Shown here piece after piece: positions 34,560 through 46,217 of a DNA stretch of 64,000 bases (within the stretch, counting starts at the first letter, position 1; each line of letters begins with the position of its first letter). The notes under the pieces were generated by a model. The model worked only from the letters and a program-made list of their open reading frames with translations, was not told the DNA's origin and searched no databases. Both the position numbers and the translations under genes were made by a program. Source of the stretch: Typha latifolia (lineage: Eukaryota; Streptophyta; Magnoliopsida; Poales; Typhaceae); NCBI GenBank assembly GCA_019914945.1, contig CM034099.1, forward strand, positions 10,367,001 through 10,431,000, read 5' to 3'.

Positions 34560-35044
34560 AGTTTCTATTCGAATTGATAATCTGGATAGAAATCAGTACG
34601 GAACTTGAGAAGGTAACTGGGATCGATCTAACCGTTCGATAGATCTGAGATTTATATATGTTATTTCTCTATGAGTTAGGAATCTAATGCAACTGAAATC
34701 ATGATGAATGAGTAAATCGAAAGTTACGTATAAAACAGTGACCAAAGGTTGGGATGGATATGGAATACGTGGTTAGGGTTATGGGAGATGATTATGGTAT
34801 GGTGGATAGATAGATTAGTGCTTGGAACTCGATTGGGGAGGGGGGGGGGGGAGCTTCCAGATGTGGCTGGTTGCTAGATAGAGAGAGGAGGGAGAAGCGA
34901 GGGAGGATTAACCTCGGCCTTAAACGAGAACTTAGGTTGGATACCAGAGGGGAGGAAGGAAGAAGGAGAAGATGGCTCAAGCCTAGATGAAAACTAATTC
35001 CAATATTCAATAATCAATAGAAACTGCTTCAACACATATATAGA
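34560..35044 (-). mobile_element. Left part of LTR C, split by element A
   Basis: The part near 34610-34700 (AAGATCTGAGATTT-like block) resembles 47800-47860, and the stretch 34936-35044 is repeated at 47077-47186 on the other side of element A. The LTR continues at 47187-47460. It is probably the 5' LTR of the element whose gag is at 34130-34414. Confidence 0.45.
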
Positions 35045-35892
35045 TGATAAGTTCTTGAACCAAAGATAGGCTACGCAATTATTCCTTCAAGATCTAAATG
35101 TATTATAGGAATCAGTCTGCGCAACCGTGAGAAAATATTTGTCAGATATTCTCCGATAGTCAGAAAATTATGAAACCAATTGGGTTAGATCTGTACTTCC
35201 TAGAACATTCGTATTTATGCCTTTCACATATTTGAACTGTAGTAGGGATGAAAACACAGAGTGTGTGATGGTGGTGATGATGAATGGAGTGGATGTTAGG
35301 GTTATGGATGGATATGGAGATGAAGGTGGACTGTGGAAGTGGTTAAAGGATGTAGACGAAGGGAACAAAGTGGTCGAGATCCCAAAGAAGAGGGTGGCTC
35401 GACAGTCAAGGAAGATTAGAAGTTAGGAGAAGCTTTACCAACGGTAGAGGTGGAAGGTTGGTGAAGAGGGAGAATGGAGAAGTCTAGAGAGAAGATAAGA
35501 GGCAAGAAATTAATAATCCAATTGTATATTGAATTTGGCTGCCATCCACATATATATAGAGGCTATCCAACAAGTCCTAAAATAATATGAAACCCTAATT
35601 CTAGAGGATTCCCGTCGATCGCATTCGAACGCGCTTGATCACGTTCGAACGCACTAAAAGACTTTCTCCGTATGTGCGAACGCGATGCAGGCGTTCAAAT
35701 GCGGGCGTTCAAACTCGCTCGACCATGTTCGAATACACAATATGCATTCTCTATATTTGTGAACCCAATGCAGGCGTTCGCAAAGGCGTTCGAATGCGAC
35801 CCCTCATGCATTTGAATGTGACCTACAGAAATTTTATTTTAATAAAAATAAACACCTAATGTAATAAGAAAATATTATTTCTAAGTATATCA
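35045..35892 (-). repeat. Element A 3' LTR
   Basis: 848 bp. On the minus strand: TGATATACTTAG, an array of TTCGAA-centred motifs (35611-35815), TATA box (35548-35560), leader and CTTATCA end. Colinear with 46218-47076. Confidence 0.85.
35611..35815. repeat. GCGTTCGAACGC motif array in A LTR U3
   Basis: Roughly ten variants of GCGTTYGAAYGC, palindromic around TTCGAA, lie 50-260 bp upstream of the LTR TATA box. The array is repeated in the 5' LTR at 46795-47005, and a diverged version is in LTR C at 47280-47395. Confidence 0.65.
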
Positions 35893-35929
35893 GCCCACCA
35901 CGCTTCCCCCACCTTGCCCTCAAGATGAA

Positions 35930-36315
35930 AAGTCGGGGAAACGCTCCAAGATATCAGTCTCCAACTCCCATATCACCTCATCAAATGGCTTGCCAAGCCA
36001 CTCAACTAGAATCTCTATCTCTAATCGTGTACGATGTCATCGTCGGCGTCTAGCAAGTACTCGAGCTGGCTCTACGATCTCTATCTCCTCTAATGGCTCT
36101 GGTAGAATTGATCCAACAATCTCATCTTCTCCAATGCACTCTCTCAACAATGAAACATGAAAGACAGGATGCACCTTCGTCCCCTCCGGCAGCTCCAAAC
36201 GATATGCAATCGGACCAATATGCTCCAACACCCGAAATAGACCAAAGTAGCTATGTGCTAACTTTTGGTTATGCATCGGACGTAAAGTCACTTGTCGATA
36301 CGACTGCACCCTCAT
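35930..36315 (-). pseudogene. Element A integrase C-terminus and chromodomain
   Basis: HSYFGLFRVLEHIGPIAYRL, HPVFHVSLLREC, then after frame breaks EILVEWLGKPFDEVIWELE and FHLEGKV, the GPY/F module and a chromodomain. Chromodomains define chromoviruses, which target heterochromatin. Confidence 0.75.
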
Positions 36316-37175
36316 AAATACCCAACTGCGATGTCAAACTCCTGCTCCCTATGGCTACGATCATAAACTTGCTTCATGTGGTTTTGAGCAAGTTTAAGAT
36401 GAGCACGCAACCTCCTCAATGTGGCGTCTCCTTCCATTAAAACTAAGTCCACCTCCCTCCGATCTGCAGATGCCACTGGATCATAAGCGTGTAACGTCAG
36501 AGCCATGTGTCCATACACCACCTCAAATAGAGTCATGCCAATGCTACTATGGTAAGTGGTGTTGTAGGACCACTCCACCGATGCTAAGAACTCGAACCAT
36601 CGTCTCAGCATCTCTCCAACAAAGCACCTCAAGTACTACTCAATGCCTCGATTGACCACCTCAGTTTGGCCATCTGTTTGCCGATGGTAGGCCGAACTGA
36701 AGTTCAATCGAGTCCCCTACAATCTGAAAAACTCAGTCCAAAAGTCACTCATAAATACACGATCATGATCCAAAACAATCGTGAGTAGCATGACATGTAA
36801 CCGAGCAACATCTCTAATAAAAATTTCAGCCACCGCCTTGGCTGAAAACAAATATGACAATGCCGAAAAGTGTGCATACTTGCTCAATCTGTCAACCACC
36901 ATAAAGATAACAGAATAATCACGTACCAGCGGAAGACCCTCTATGAAATCCATATAAATGTCTTCCCAAACACGGTCCGGTATAGGTAAAGGCTGTAGTA
37001 ATCCGACAAGTTTCAATATGGTTGCCTTAGCTCTTTGATAGACTTCGCAAGCACGAACAAAACTCCGCACATCCTGCCTCAATCTTGGCCACGTGCAACT
37101 CCGAGATATCCTCCTATAAGTCCTCAAGACGCCCTCATGACCAGTCTCTAGAGTATGGTGGAAGTGCTCCAACAA
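36312..37175 (-). pseudogene. Element A integrase
   Basis: The zinc region (LEHFHHTLETGHEGVLRTYR; CEVYQRAKA) is followed by the catalytic core DFIEGLP, FMVVDRLSKYAHF, LDHDRVFMSDFW and, after a stop, SSAYHRQTDGQTE and WSYNTTYHSSIG. The D-D-E blocks are recognisable. There are stops at about 36716 and 36630. Confidence 0.8.
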
Positions 37176-37399
37176 TTTCTACTGCAATCCATCATTTGGG
37201 GGCACTCAAATGCATCCGCGGTCCAGCAGCAACCCGCCTCAATTTTCCAACTCTGGATGGCGCTCTGGATCATCCATCACCTCCTACAACAATCTCAAAA
37301 TATCTGGGTCAGATGTATATGCATACCTCAGCTCGTCAAGGAAGGGAAAGGTAGGAGATGAATAGGCTGCAAGCTTAGCGGTATCGGGTTGGCGCGATA

Positions 37400-37925
37400 G
37401 TGCATCCACTGTTATATTTTTCGTTCCTTTCTTGTATTGGATTTCATAATTATATCCTAGCAATTTTGTGACCCATCACTGCTGTGCCGGAGTGTGTATG
37501 TGTTGTCCCATAAAGTATGCACTATCTCATAAAGTATGGAAGACTTCTTTGATCAGTTCGGATAATGAATCATCTACCGATCAAATAAGGCCTCCACTTA
37601 GTTATTGCATGCAAAATTGCCTGACATCTCTCTCTCATAAGTCGATAATTGCTAAGATTTTTGTGACAAAGCCTTAGTAAGAAAGGCTATGGGACATCCT
37701 CCTTGCATAAGTACAGCTCCTATGGCAACACCCGACGCATCAAATTCCACAATGAACTCTTTGGTAAAATCCGGTAGCGCTAGAACGGGTGCCGTCGTCA
37801 TTGCTATTTTTAGTTTTTCAAAGGCTAAAGTGGCTTCATCCGTCTATCTAAAAGAGTCATTCTTCAACAAAGAAGTGAGAGGAGCAGCGATCTTACCATA
37901 TCCGACGATGAAGCGTTGATAATAT
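37400..37925 (-). pseudogene. Element A RNase H remnant
   Basis: Frames read [39 protein letters not shown] and LSTYEREM, the RT tether and RNase H start. After this the region to 37180 is frame-shifted. Confidence 0.65.
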
Positions 37926-38698
37926 CTAGTCAGCCCCAAAAATCCTTTCAATCCGGTGGTAGTAGTAGGAATAGGTTAAGTGGTCATAAATACAATCTTT
38001 TGAGGATCTATCGCTACACCATAGGCACTTGGACTCTTTGATCTTCAGTTGGTTTTGCTTCAACAAATTCAGCACGTCCTCTAAATGCCGCCAATGCTCC
38101 AATTCAGTCATACTATACACTAAAATGTCGTCAAAAAATACCAAAACATACATTCGCAAAAGAGACCGAAATATATCATTCATGAGGCCTTGAAAGGTAG
38201 CTGGAGCATTGGTGAGACCAAAAGGTATCACCCGAAACTCGTAATGCCCGTTTGGAGTCCGAAATGCAGTTTTGTGCATATTCGCCGGGTGAACTCTAAT
38301 TTGATGATACCCAGCCCTTAAGTCAAGCTTGTTGAATATAGTCACCCCTACAAGCTCGTCCAGCAACTCCTCGATAACCAGAATGGGATACCGGTCCTTG
38401 ATGGTAATAGCGTTTAGTGCCTGATAATCGACACTAAAATGTCATGTCCCATCCTTTTTCGCACCAATAGCACAGGGAATGAGTATGAGCTATGAATTGG
38501 TTGAATGAGACCTTGCTCCGATATCTCGGCTACCATCTTTGAGATAACTTCTTTTTGCACATGTGGATACCGATATGGCCTCATATTCGCTGGTGCAGCC
38601 TCGGGTACAATCTCTATGCGATGGTCTGTCGCTTTCCTCGGTGGCAACTTCTGTGGCTCCTCAAATAGTCTAGAAAAGTTATCTAATAAATTAGACAA
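37926..38698 (-). pseudogene. Element A reverse transcriptase
   Basis: KATDHRIEIVPEAAP, YRYPHVQKEVISKMV, GLIQPIHSSYSFPVLLVRK, then after a break IFNKLDLRAGYHQIRV, FGLTNAPATFQGLMN and the catalytic VFFDDILVYS. A stop/frame break lies near 38400. Confidence 0.82.
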
Positions 38699-38885
38699 TT
38701 CAATGGTAGTACCTGAACTCGTTTGAGGCTCATCTACTGCTGGTCCTAACTAAAAAAGATGGGCCAAATCATACGCACAAGGCAGTCCCATCATAGGTTG
38801 CATCGTACGAATCGGCGAAGACCGAATGCCATCAAGTCACACATCTTTGTTTCTTTGTTTAAATTTCATCCACATGCTCCCGAAA

Positions 38886-39337
38886 TTAAATGTGATGAAT
38901 CCCAAACTCTGTAACCACTGAACACAAAGGACAATATCCACTCCTCGTAGCGCCAATAGATACAAGTCCACAATGATATCGTGTCCTTATACCCGTATAC
39001 CGACCCGACAACACAAGCTCTCCAATAGCAACGTCAAATCCCGTGGTCGGCTCAGCATCCAAACCCAATCTCCTCACTAGCCTCCATCTAGAAAGTTGTG
39101 TACTCTAATGAATCCGTCTACTCCTAATGTCCTCGGCGCGAAAGTACCCGAATATGCATGCATCGATATTTCAGCATCGATATCTACTCGTAAATCTACT
39201 ACCACGAAGAATCGATCTATACCAATGCAATGCCGTTCCTTGGAGGTGAAAGCTTGCCATCTGGACTTTTGCATCTTCCGCTGTACCTTGACAATCAAAA
39301 TATTGTTCAACTTGAAACACCCAATCCATTGGATCAC
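38886..39337 (-). pseudogene. Element A protease region remnant
   Basis: RRLGLDAEPTTGFDVAIGEL and HCGLVSIGATRSG fit the segments after the Gypsy protease active site. The upstream half (39077-39337) has a loose match only. Element B begins just to the right, at 39445, inside this element's gag/protease interval. Confidence 0.5.
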
Positions 39338-39639
39338 CGTCTTAGAATTTTAGAAAGTCCAAGCGTGTGATTCTCCCTCAAATAGTATTGTCGGGTTCGC
39401 GAAAGATCCTTGATTCAGGTATAAACCTTTGTGCAAGTTGTTCATGTAACACCCCAATTTAAAAAAAAAGAAAATTTATCTGACGCACGCGCCATGCACG
39501 TGCGTCACAGAACCTGCCCCCTGTCCTTCTCCTTTCTTCTTCTTCCTCTTCCCTTGCCGTGCACGCCACCTTCCCCACCTCCATTAATCCCATCTCCCGT
39601 CCCCCTACCACACCATTTCTCCACCTCACTACCTCTCTC

Positions 39640-39640
39640 C

Positions 39641-39680
<40 letters not shown>
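39640..39680. repeat. (CT)n microsatellite in B 5' LTR
   Basis: About 20 CT units; the 3' LTR has only CTCTCTCTCT at the same place (44763), so it expanded after insertion or shrank in the partner. Confidence 0.9.
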
Positions 39681-39681
<1 letters not shown>

Positions 39682-39796
39682 GGGTTGTCGATGCCGAACG
39701 ATGAAGCCGAGCGCGCGAATAGCGGTAAGCCTCAACCTCGTCGTTAAATTTCGGTAGCTAGCTCCCCTCCCTCTCACCATCGTCCTCGGCAGCCTG

Positions 39797-40583
39797 AACC
39801 AGCTGCCGGTACTTCAACCAACATTGAGGCCCTGGGATAGCTTGTCAAACAGGAGGAGAGGCTCATCGAAGAGTTAGTTCGGGAGCACACGGCGGCCATG
39901 TCTGGGATGCACATACCGAGGGAGCCATCAGAGCATATTACTCTAGCCGAGCAAATTGGAGGTGGGTCCGCCTGGTTGTTGAACCACTTCATGCAGCTTA
40001 ACCCCCCTTTGTTCAGCGGCACGACGGACCCCATGGAGGCTAATAAGTGGATGGTGGATGTGCGGAAGATTCGGATTGTTTTTGAGTGCCCAAAGAGTCG
40101 TTAGGTGACCTTTGCCACCTTCCTTCTCCACGGAAATGGTGGAGGGCCACTGAGCGCATGATGCCGGATCACCTTGTTGGGGAGTACATCACTTGGAGGG
40201 CATTTTCAGATTCCTTTGACTAGAAATATTTCCCTACATCCCTACGTTTCGAGCTGACGAGGGAGTTTACCTAGTTGAGGCAGGAGAATATGATAGTGGC
40301 AAAGTATGAGGACAAATTCAATGCTTGGTCCCGCTTCTGCCCCAGAGTCATACCTGATGATGCTGCTAGGGCTGACCAGTTCAAGATGGGCCTCCGGATC
40401 GAGATCTGCAAACAGGTGAACATAGTGAAAAACCTGACCTACGTAGAGCTGGTGGAGAATGTAGGGATAGCGGAGAGGGACTTACTTGAGGAGCGCTCAC
40501 AGCATCAAGTGCGAGTAGCGGGTCATACTGGCCGCTTTGATAGGCGTCCACGTGGAGGTCATTCTGGTGGGACCTTCTTGTGA
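39797..40583 (+). pseudogene. Element B gag
   Basis: NHFMQLNPPLFSGTTDPMEA and KWMVDVRKIRIVFECP open the retrotrans_gag domain. After stops and a shift, MIVAKYEDKFNAWSRFCPRV and FKMGLRIEICKQVNIV follow. Double CCHC knuckles CFACGKRGHISLDC and CRESRHVRTQC lie beyond at about 40766-40870. Confidence 0.8.
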
Positions 40584-41187
40584 CCGAGGTGTCACCCCTA
40601 TGCTGGTGGCGCAGGTTCTAGTGCTACCCTGAGTAGACCCAACCCTCAAGGTTTAAGTGAGCCGAGTAGGGCTCGATCTTCTATTAGTGGTGGGAGGTCA
40701 GCAGTAGTTTTGAGCAGTTCAGACAGTGGTGGTTTTGCACGACAGTCTACCCCTGAGGGTTGGATTTGTTTTGCTTGTGGCAAGAGGGGTCACATATCTC
40801 TTGACTGCCTCAGTGCTTGTGTTACCTGCTTCTAGTGCAGAGAATCTAGGCATGTCCGCACGCAGTGCCCCTTGTTGGTCAGAGTGCCAGCCACTCCTAC
40901 CACGCCTTCTATATCTGGAGCATTGGGAGCCAGTACTACTGTGAGTAGGGGTCGCGGGGGCGTACGATCGGGACCTCTTAGAAAAGGGCGAGGTGGACAT
41001 ATCGGTCGAGTTTTTGCTATGATCCTACAGGACGCTGAAGCATCCAATGAGGTGGCCACAGGTAACTGAGTAAATTAATCATATTATTTAAGTTTTATGT
41101 ATGTCCTACTCATACATAATATTAGATCCTCCTTCCTAACCCTATGCAAATTTGCATATTGTGAAAAATGCATTTTTCCAATTTTAG

Positions 41188-41640
41188 TTGAGGCTTATAT
41201 ACGCAATGACAGGTACTATGACATTATTTGCAGACACCGCTAGGATTTTATTTGACCCTGGGGCCACCCATTCTTTTATTTTTACTTCCTTCTTGGAAAA
41301 TGGGGATGTGGCACCAGGACCTCTTGTTGAACCTTTGGTAATAGCCACCCCACTTGGTGACTTCCTGGAAGTTTGCCATGTTTATTGATCTTGCACCTTA
41401 ACTTTTGGCGAGTGGGATTTCAAGGTGGACCTCCTACCCCTCGAGATGCAGGACTTTGATTTAATCCTGGTGATGGATTAGTTAGCCACCTACCATGCCA
41501 GTATTAACTGTTACAGCAAGGAGGTCATCTTGTAGCTTAATGATGGCATTGAGTGTCGATTGTGTAAGGATCGACAAGTGGACCGTTCACAGTTGGTGGC
41601 AATCATGTCCATCAAGTCAGCTGGGACCCAAACCTTGACT
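41188..41640 (+). pseudogene. Element B protease
   Basis: ARILFDPGATHSFIFTSFLE shows the protease active-site block with DSGA changed to DPGA, so it is inactive. It is followed by the DFKVDLLPLEMQDFDLILVM core and a stop. Confidence 0.8.
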
Positions 41641-42400
41641 GACTTACTAGTGGTGCGGGAGTTCCCAGATGTTTTTCCTGAGGACATTCTGGGGCTTCCC
41701 CTAGATAGGGGAGTTGAGTTCACTATCGACCTGATTCCAGGGGCAAGACCAGTCTCCAAGGCACCTTACCGTTTAGCTCCGAAGGAAATGGAAGAACTAA
41801 GAGAGTAGATTGATGACTTGCTAAGTATGGTACTCATCTGGCCTAGCTCATCTCCTTGAGGCACTCCAGTCTTGTTTGTGAAGAAGAAGGATGGTACCCT
41901 CCGCCTTTGCATTGATTTTCGGCAATTGAACTAGGTGACTGTGAAGAACAAGTACCCCTTGCCTCGCATTGAAGACCTGTTTGATCAATTGCGTAGGACA
42001 CGCATCTTCTCAAAAATTGATCTGAGATCTGGGTATCATCAATTGAGGATTAGGAAAGCGGATGTCCCAAAAACCACTTTCTATACCTGGTACGAGTTGT
42101 ATGAGTTCCTGGTTATGCCTTTCAGCTTGACTAATGCACCAACTATCTTCATGGACTTGATGAACCGAGTCTTTCGCCCTTTCTTGGATCGATTCGTGGT
42201 GGTCTTCATTGATGATATCTTGATTTATACAGCCTCAGAACAGGAGCATGAAGAGCATCTTCAGTTGGTACTATAGGTGCTAAGGAGAGAAAAGTTATTT
42301 GCTAAGTACTCCAAGTGTGAATTTTGGCTGGAGGAAGTGGTGTTCCTTGGGCATGTGGTCTCGGGAGAGGGCATACGGGTTGATCAATCGAAGATTACCG
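41641..42400 (+). pseudogene. Element B reverse transcriptase
   Basis: [85 protein letters not shown] and catalytic [12 protein letters not shown]. The YxDD-type motif survives but at least five stops interrupt the domain. Confidence 0.88.
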
Positions 42401-42419
42401 CTGTGCTCAATTAGAGGCA

Positions 42420-43010
42420 ACCGAGTACCGTCTTAGAGGTTCACAGCTTCTTGGGTTTGGCTGGGTATTATCGACATTTTGTGGAAGGGTTTTCAAAAAT
42501 TGTCAGTCCTCTTACTAGGTTGACCCGGAAGGATCAGAGTTTTGTATGGACAGCTGATTGTGAGGAGAGCTTCTAGGAGCTGAAGAGGAGACTTACATCT
42601 GCACCCATATAGTTCCTCGTTGTGGAGGGGGCTATTAGGTCTACTGTGATGCTTCATACTTAGGCTTGGACTATGTTCTAATGTAGGAGGGCGGAGTTGT
42701 CGCTTATGCATCCAAGCAGCTCAAGAACCATGAGCGGAACTACCCTACCCACGACTTGGAGCTAGCAGCGGTAGTGTTCGCTTTGAAGATTTGAAGGCAT
42801 TATCTCTACGGGGAGAAGTGCGAGATTTTCACTAACCACAAGAGTTTGAAGTACCTATTCACCCAGAGGGAGTTGAACATGAGACATCTTAAGTGGCTTG
42901 AGTTGGTGAATGATTATGACTGCACTATTAACTACCACCCTGGGAAGGCAAATATGGTGGCTGATGCCTTGAGTAGGAAGTCAATAGAAAATTTGGCTAG
43001 TTTGATTACT
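42420..43010 (+). pseudogene. Element B RNase H
   Basis: FLGLAGYYRHFVEGFSKIVS and QSFVWTADCEESF, then [14 protein letters not shown] and [14 protein letters not shown] blocks in shifted frames, and [17 protein letters not shown]. Multiple stops. Confidence 0.78.
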
Positions 43011-43244
43011 TAGTAGCAGGACATCCTGCGAGATCTGCAGAAGATGGACATGCACATCATAGCTAAAGATGCGGGTGCTAGACTGTTGGCCCAGTTAACT
43101 ATGAGGCCAACTCTAGCGGAGAGGATTAGAGTTGCATAGGCAGAAGACCTACATTTACTACAAATTCGAGACTCAGGTAAAAAGGGTTTTTGCCTTGATG
43201 GATTAGGAACCTTAACGTTTGGAGATAGATTCTGTGTACCTAAT

Positions 43245-43990
43245 ATGAGAGAATTCCATCGAGAGATTTTGGAGGAAGCTCACCATACCTCTTACAGTGT
43301 GCACCCTGGGGAGACGAAGATGTACCATGATGTTCGTAGATACTTCTGGTGGCCGGGACTGAAGAAGAGCATTGCAGAATTTGTAGCTCGATGCTTGATT
43401 TGTCAGCAGGTCAAGATTGAACATCAGAGGTTGGCTGGGACCCTCAGGCCCTTACCCATTCCTGAGTGAAAATGGGAGTATATCACTATGGACTTTGTGG
43501 TGGGTCTCTGAAGACCTTGAAGAAAAAAAGACTCTATTTGGGTGATTGTAGATCGATTGACCAAGTCAGCTCACTTTCTCCCAGTCAGTACCACTGATTC
43601 TATGGATCATCGAGCCACTTTATTCCGAGATGAGATCTTTGCCTGCCATGGACCACTAGTTTCTATAACTTCTGACCGTGACCCCAAGTTCACCTCTAGG
43701 CTGTGGCATCATTTTGCTAAGTCACTAGGTACCAAATTGCAATTTAGCACTGCCTATCATCCTCAAACTGACGGTCAGTGAGAGCGGACGATTCAGACTT
43801 TAGAGGACGTGCTACGTGCCTCAGTTGCAGACTATGGACTTAGTTAGGACCGACACCTTCCCCTAATTGAGTTCGTCTATAATAATAGTCATCACTCTAG
43901 CATTGGGATGCCGCCCTATGAAGCCTTATATAAACGGAAATGTCGGACACCTGTTAGTTGGGACGAAGTGGGGGAACGGAAGATAGAGAG
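43245..43990 (+). pseudogene. Element B integrase
   Basis: The HHCC zinc region (HHTSYSVHPGETKMYHDVRR; CLICQQVKIEHQ), then WVIVDRLTKSAHFLPVSTTD, ITSDRDPKFTSRLWHHF, FSTAYHPQTDGQ and SIGMPPYEALY, giving the D-D-E core. There are stops at PIPE* and DGQ*. Confidence 0.85.
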
Positions 43991-44177
43991 CTCAGAGCTG
44001 ATGTAGGAGACCGTGGACAAGATGCGAAAGGTACGAGAACATTTGCAAGTTGCCTAAAGTCGACAAAAGAGCTGTGCTGACCGTTGAAGTCAAGATCTGG
44101 AATTTCAGGTCGGGGACAGAGTCTTCCTTAAGGTCTCGCTGTGGAAAGGGATAGTTCGATTTGGGAAGAAGGGCAAG

Positions 44178-44540
44178 TTGAGCCCTCGATATATAGCCCC
44201 TTATGAGATCTTGGCACGGATAGGACCGGTTGCTTACCGGGTGGATTTGCCATCAGAGCTATCTCAGATTCATAATGTGTTCCATGTGTTGGTGTTGAGA
44301 AAGTATCTATATGACTCGTCATATATTTTGAGGGAAGAACCTATCCAGCTGAGGAAGGACTTGTCCTATGAGGAGCAACTAGTACAGATCATTGACAGAT
44401 GTACGAAGACGCTCCGAAAAAGAGTCGCACCTTTGGTCAAGGTTCTTTGGCAGCACTATGGAGTAGAGGAAGCTACATGGGAGCTTGAGAAGGAGATTCA
44501 GTCTACTTACCCTCATTTATTTATCGACTCAGGTGCGTAA
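44178..44540 (+). pseudogene. Element B integrase GPY/F module and chromodomain
   Basis: SPRYIAPYEILARIGPVAYR (GPY/F), SQIHNVFHVLVLRKYL, and a terminal chromodomain PLVKVLWQHYGVEEATWELE followed by IQSTYPHLF. This segment is open. The polypurine-like GTTGTTGGGGATAG precedes the 3' LTR. Confidence 0.82.
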
Positions 44541-44575
44541 TTTCGAGGGCGAAATTTTTTGTTGTTGGGGATAGT

Positions 44576-45634
44576 TATAACACCCTAATTTTTAAAAAAA
44601 AATTATCTGACACACGAGCCCAGCACATGCGTCATAGAGCCTGCCCCTCTATCTTTCTTCTCCTTTCCCTTGATGTGCACGCCCCCTTTCCCACCTCCAT
44701 TAATCCCATCTCCCCCTCCCCCCACCACACCATTTCTCCACCTCATTACCTCTCTCCTTCTCCTCTCTCTCTCGAGTTGACGACGCTGGAGTCGACGAAG
44801 CCGAGCGCGCGGATCGTGGTAAGCCTCAACCTCATTGTTAAATTTTGGTAGATAGCTCCCCTCCCTCTCACCATCATCCTCGGTAGCGAACGACCCCGAG
44901 TCCGACCGTCAGTCCGAGGGCTCTGGTGGAAGGAGAGAAACCCTCCCTAGTCAGGCTTTGGGCCCTTAGTGAAGAGAGGAAGGACCCTCCCCCCCCCCAC
45001 CCCCATGGCCGCCAGCTGCCATTAGGCCCTCCTCCCCTCTTTCTTTTTCTTCCCCTCTTTCTTTTTCTCCCCCTTACTTACCCGTCGATCTTGTGGCCGT
45101 GCCGCCGGCCTCGGGGCTGCGCCTCCAACCCACAACCTCGTGGGCCTTTTCTCTCCCCCTCAGTCTCCTTTCCTTGAAAGGAGATGGTGTGGGAGGGTGG
45201 GGGTTAAACAAACCCCCACCCATCCCCCTTAGTGGGCTGCGTTGGACTGCAGCCCACTAAGCTGATTTTGGTGGGCTGCGGTTGGACTGCAGCCCACAGC
45301 CAGCCTTGGTGGGTTATGGTTGGACCCCCCAGCCTACCTCATGCAACCTTGTGGGCTGTAGTTGGACCACCTCATGCAACCTTGTGGGCTGCAGTTGGAC
45401 CACCTCATGCAGCCCACCAAGGCCCCCTTGCTTATTGGGTTAGGTTAGGTACCTAACCCAATACCTCCAGCCTAGCCCATTTGGGGCCAGTTGGACCTTA
45501 TAATCCCGTTTATCTATTTCTACTTGATTAATTAGCCTAACTCCCCGTAATGATAATTTATTATCATGTGATGCACCGCATGGGGGGATTTACCCATGCG
45601 GTTTACACGTGTATTTGGAGGTTTGCGTGTTTCA
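44576..45634 (+). repeat. Element B 3' LTR
   Basis: 1059 bp, TATAACACCC (from TGTAACACCC) to GTGTTTCA. Contains a GTGGTAAGCCTC donor-like motif at 44816-44827 and the GTGGGCTG hairpin cluster at 45230-45420. The TSD GTTCA follows. Confidence 0.88.
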
Positions 45635-45639
45635 GTTCA

Positions 45640-46190
45640 CCTTCTCTAAATCCTTGAGCACGTCCATCATCATCTCCATAGGGATCAACTTCATCCTCAT
45701 AGTGCCAATCCTCCTTATCGATGAAGCACACCAGTGTTGCACGCCTCTCGGGTTCCACCACCACTGATCTTGGGTTGTGCAACAGAGATGGGGAATGATG
45801 TGTGGGTATAGATAAGAGGAGATCATTGACCTCGCATGACGCACCTGGACCTGTGGGATATCAATTCGATGAGGTCCCACCGCTGGTCCTTCTTAAAACT
45901 CTGATCGCCATCGAGGAGATAACGAATTAAGTCGGTTCTTGACATATTCCTTGAAATCATTGTGATCCTTTTGAATTGAGTCAACTCTATGGATCAATGT
46001 ATAGAGCATGCCCCTAATTTCATCCATATTCACAATCATGGACATTGGTTGACTCGGTCTTGCCGTGGTCGCTCCAAAAGAATCGACCTCACGGTTAGGG
46101 TCATCGTGGATTGAGTCATCCCTTGTCGGTGTGTTCTCCATAGGTCTCCTTATTGATGTCATCTTCCTTGTTTCAACCATTAATGGAGGT
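45640..46190 (-). pseudogene. Element A gag N-terminus
   Basis: Downstream of the PBS the minus frame reads DEIRGMLYTLIHRVDSIQKD and FKEYVKNRLNSLSPRW, a coiled-coil-like gag start, then degenerates. The rest of gag is missing between here and the protease at 39330. Confidence 0.55.
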
Positions 46191-46217
46191 CTGAGGTTCG
46201 CCTGGTCTGATACCAAT

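Larger units (their letters stand above)
39445..45634 (+). mobile_element. Ty3/Gypsy chromovirus B nested in element A
   Basis: Full gag-pol order on the plus strand with a complete 3' LTR (44576-45634) and a truncated 5' LTR (39445 to about 39790). Perfect target duplications GTTCA lie at 39440-39444 and 45635-45639. The 5' LTR jumps at CCTCGGCAGC straight into gag, so the LTR tail, PBS and leader were deleted. The C-terminal chromodomain and layout fit the Tekay/Del group. Dozens of stops are spread through the frame. Confidence 0.9.
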
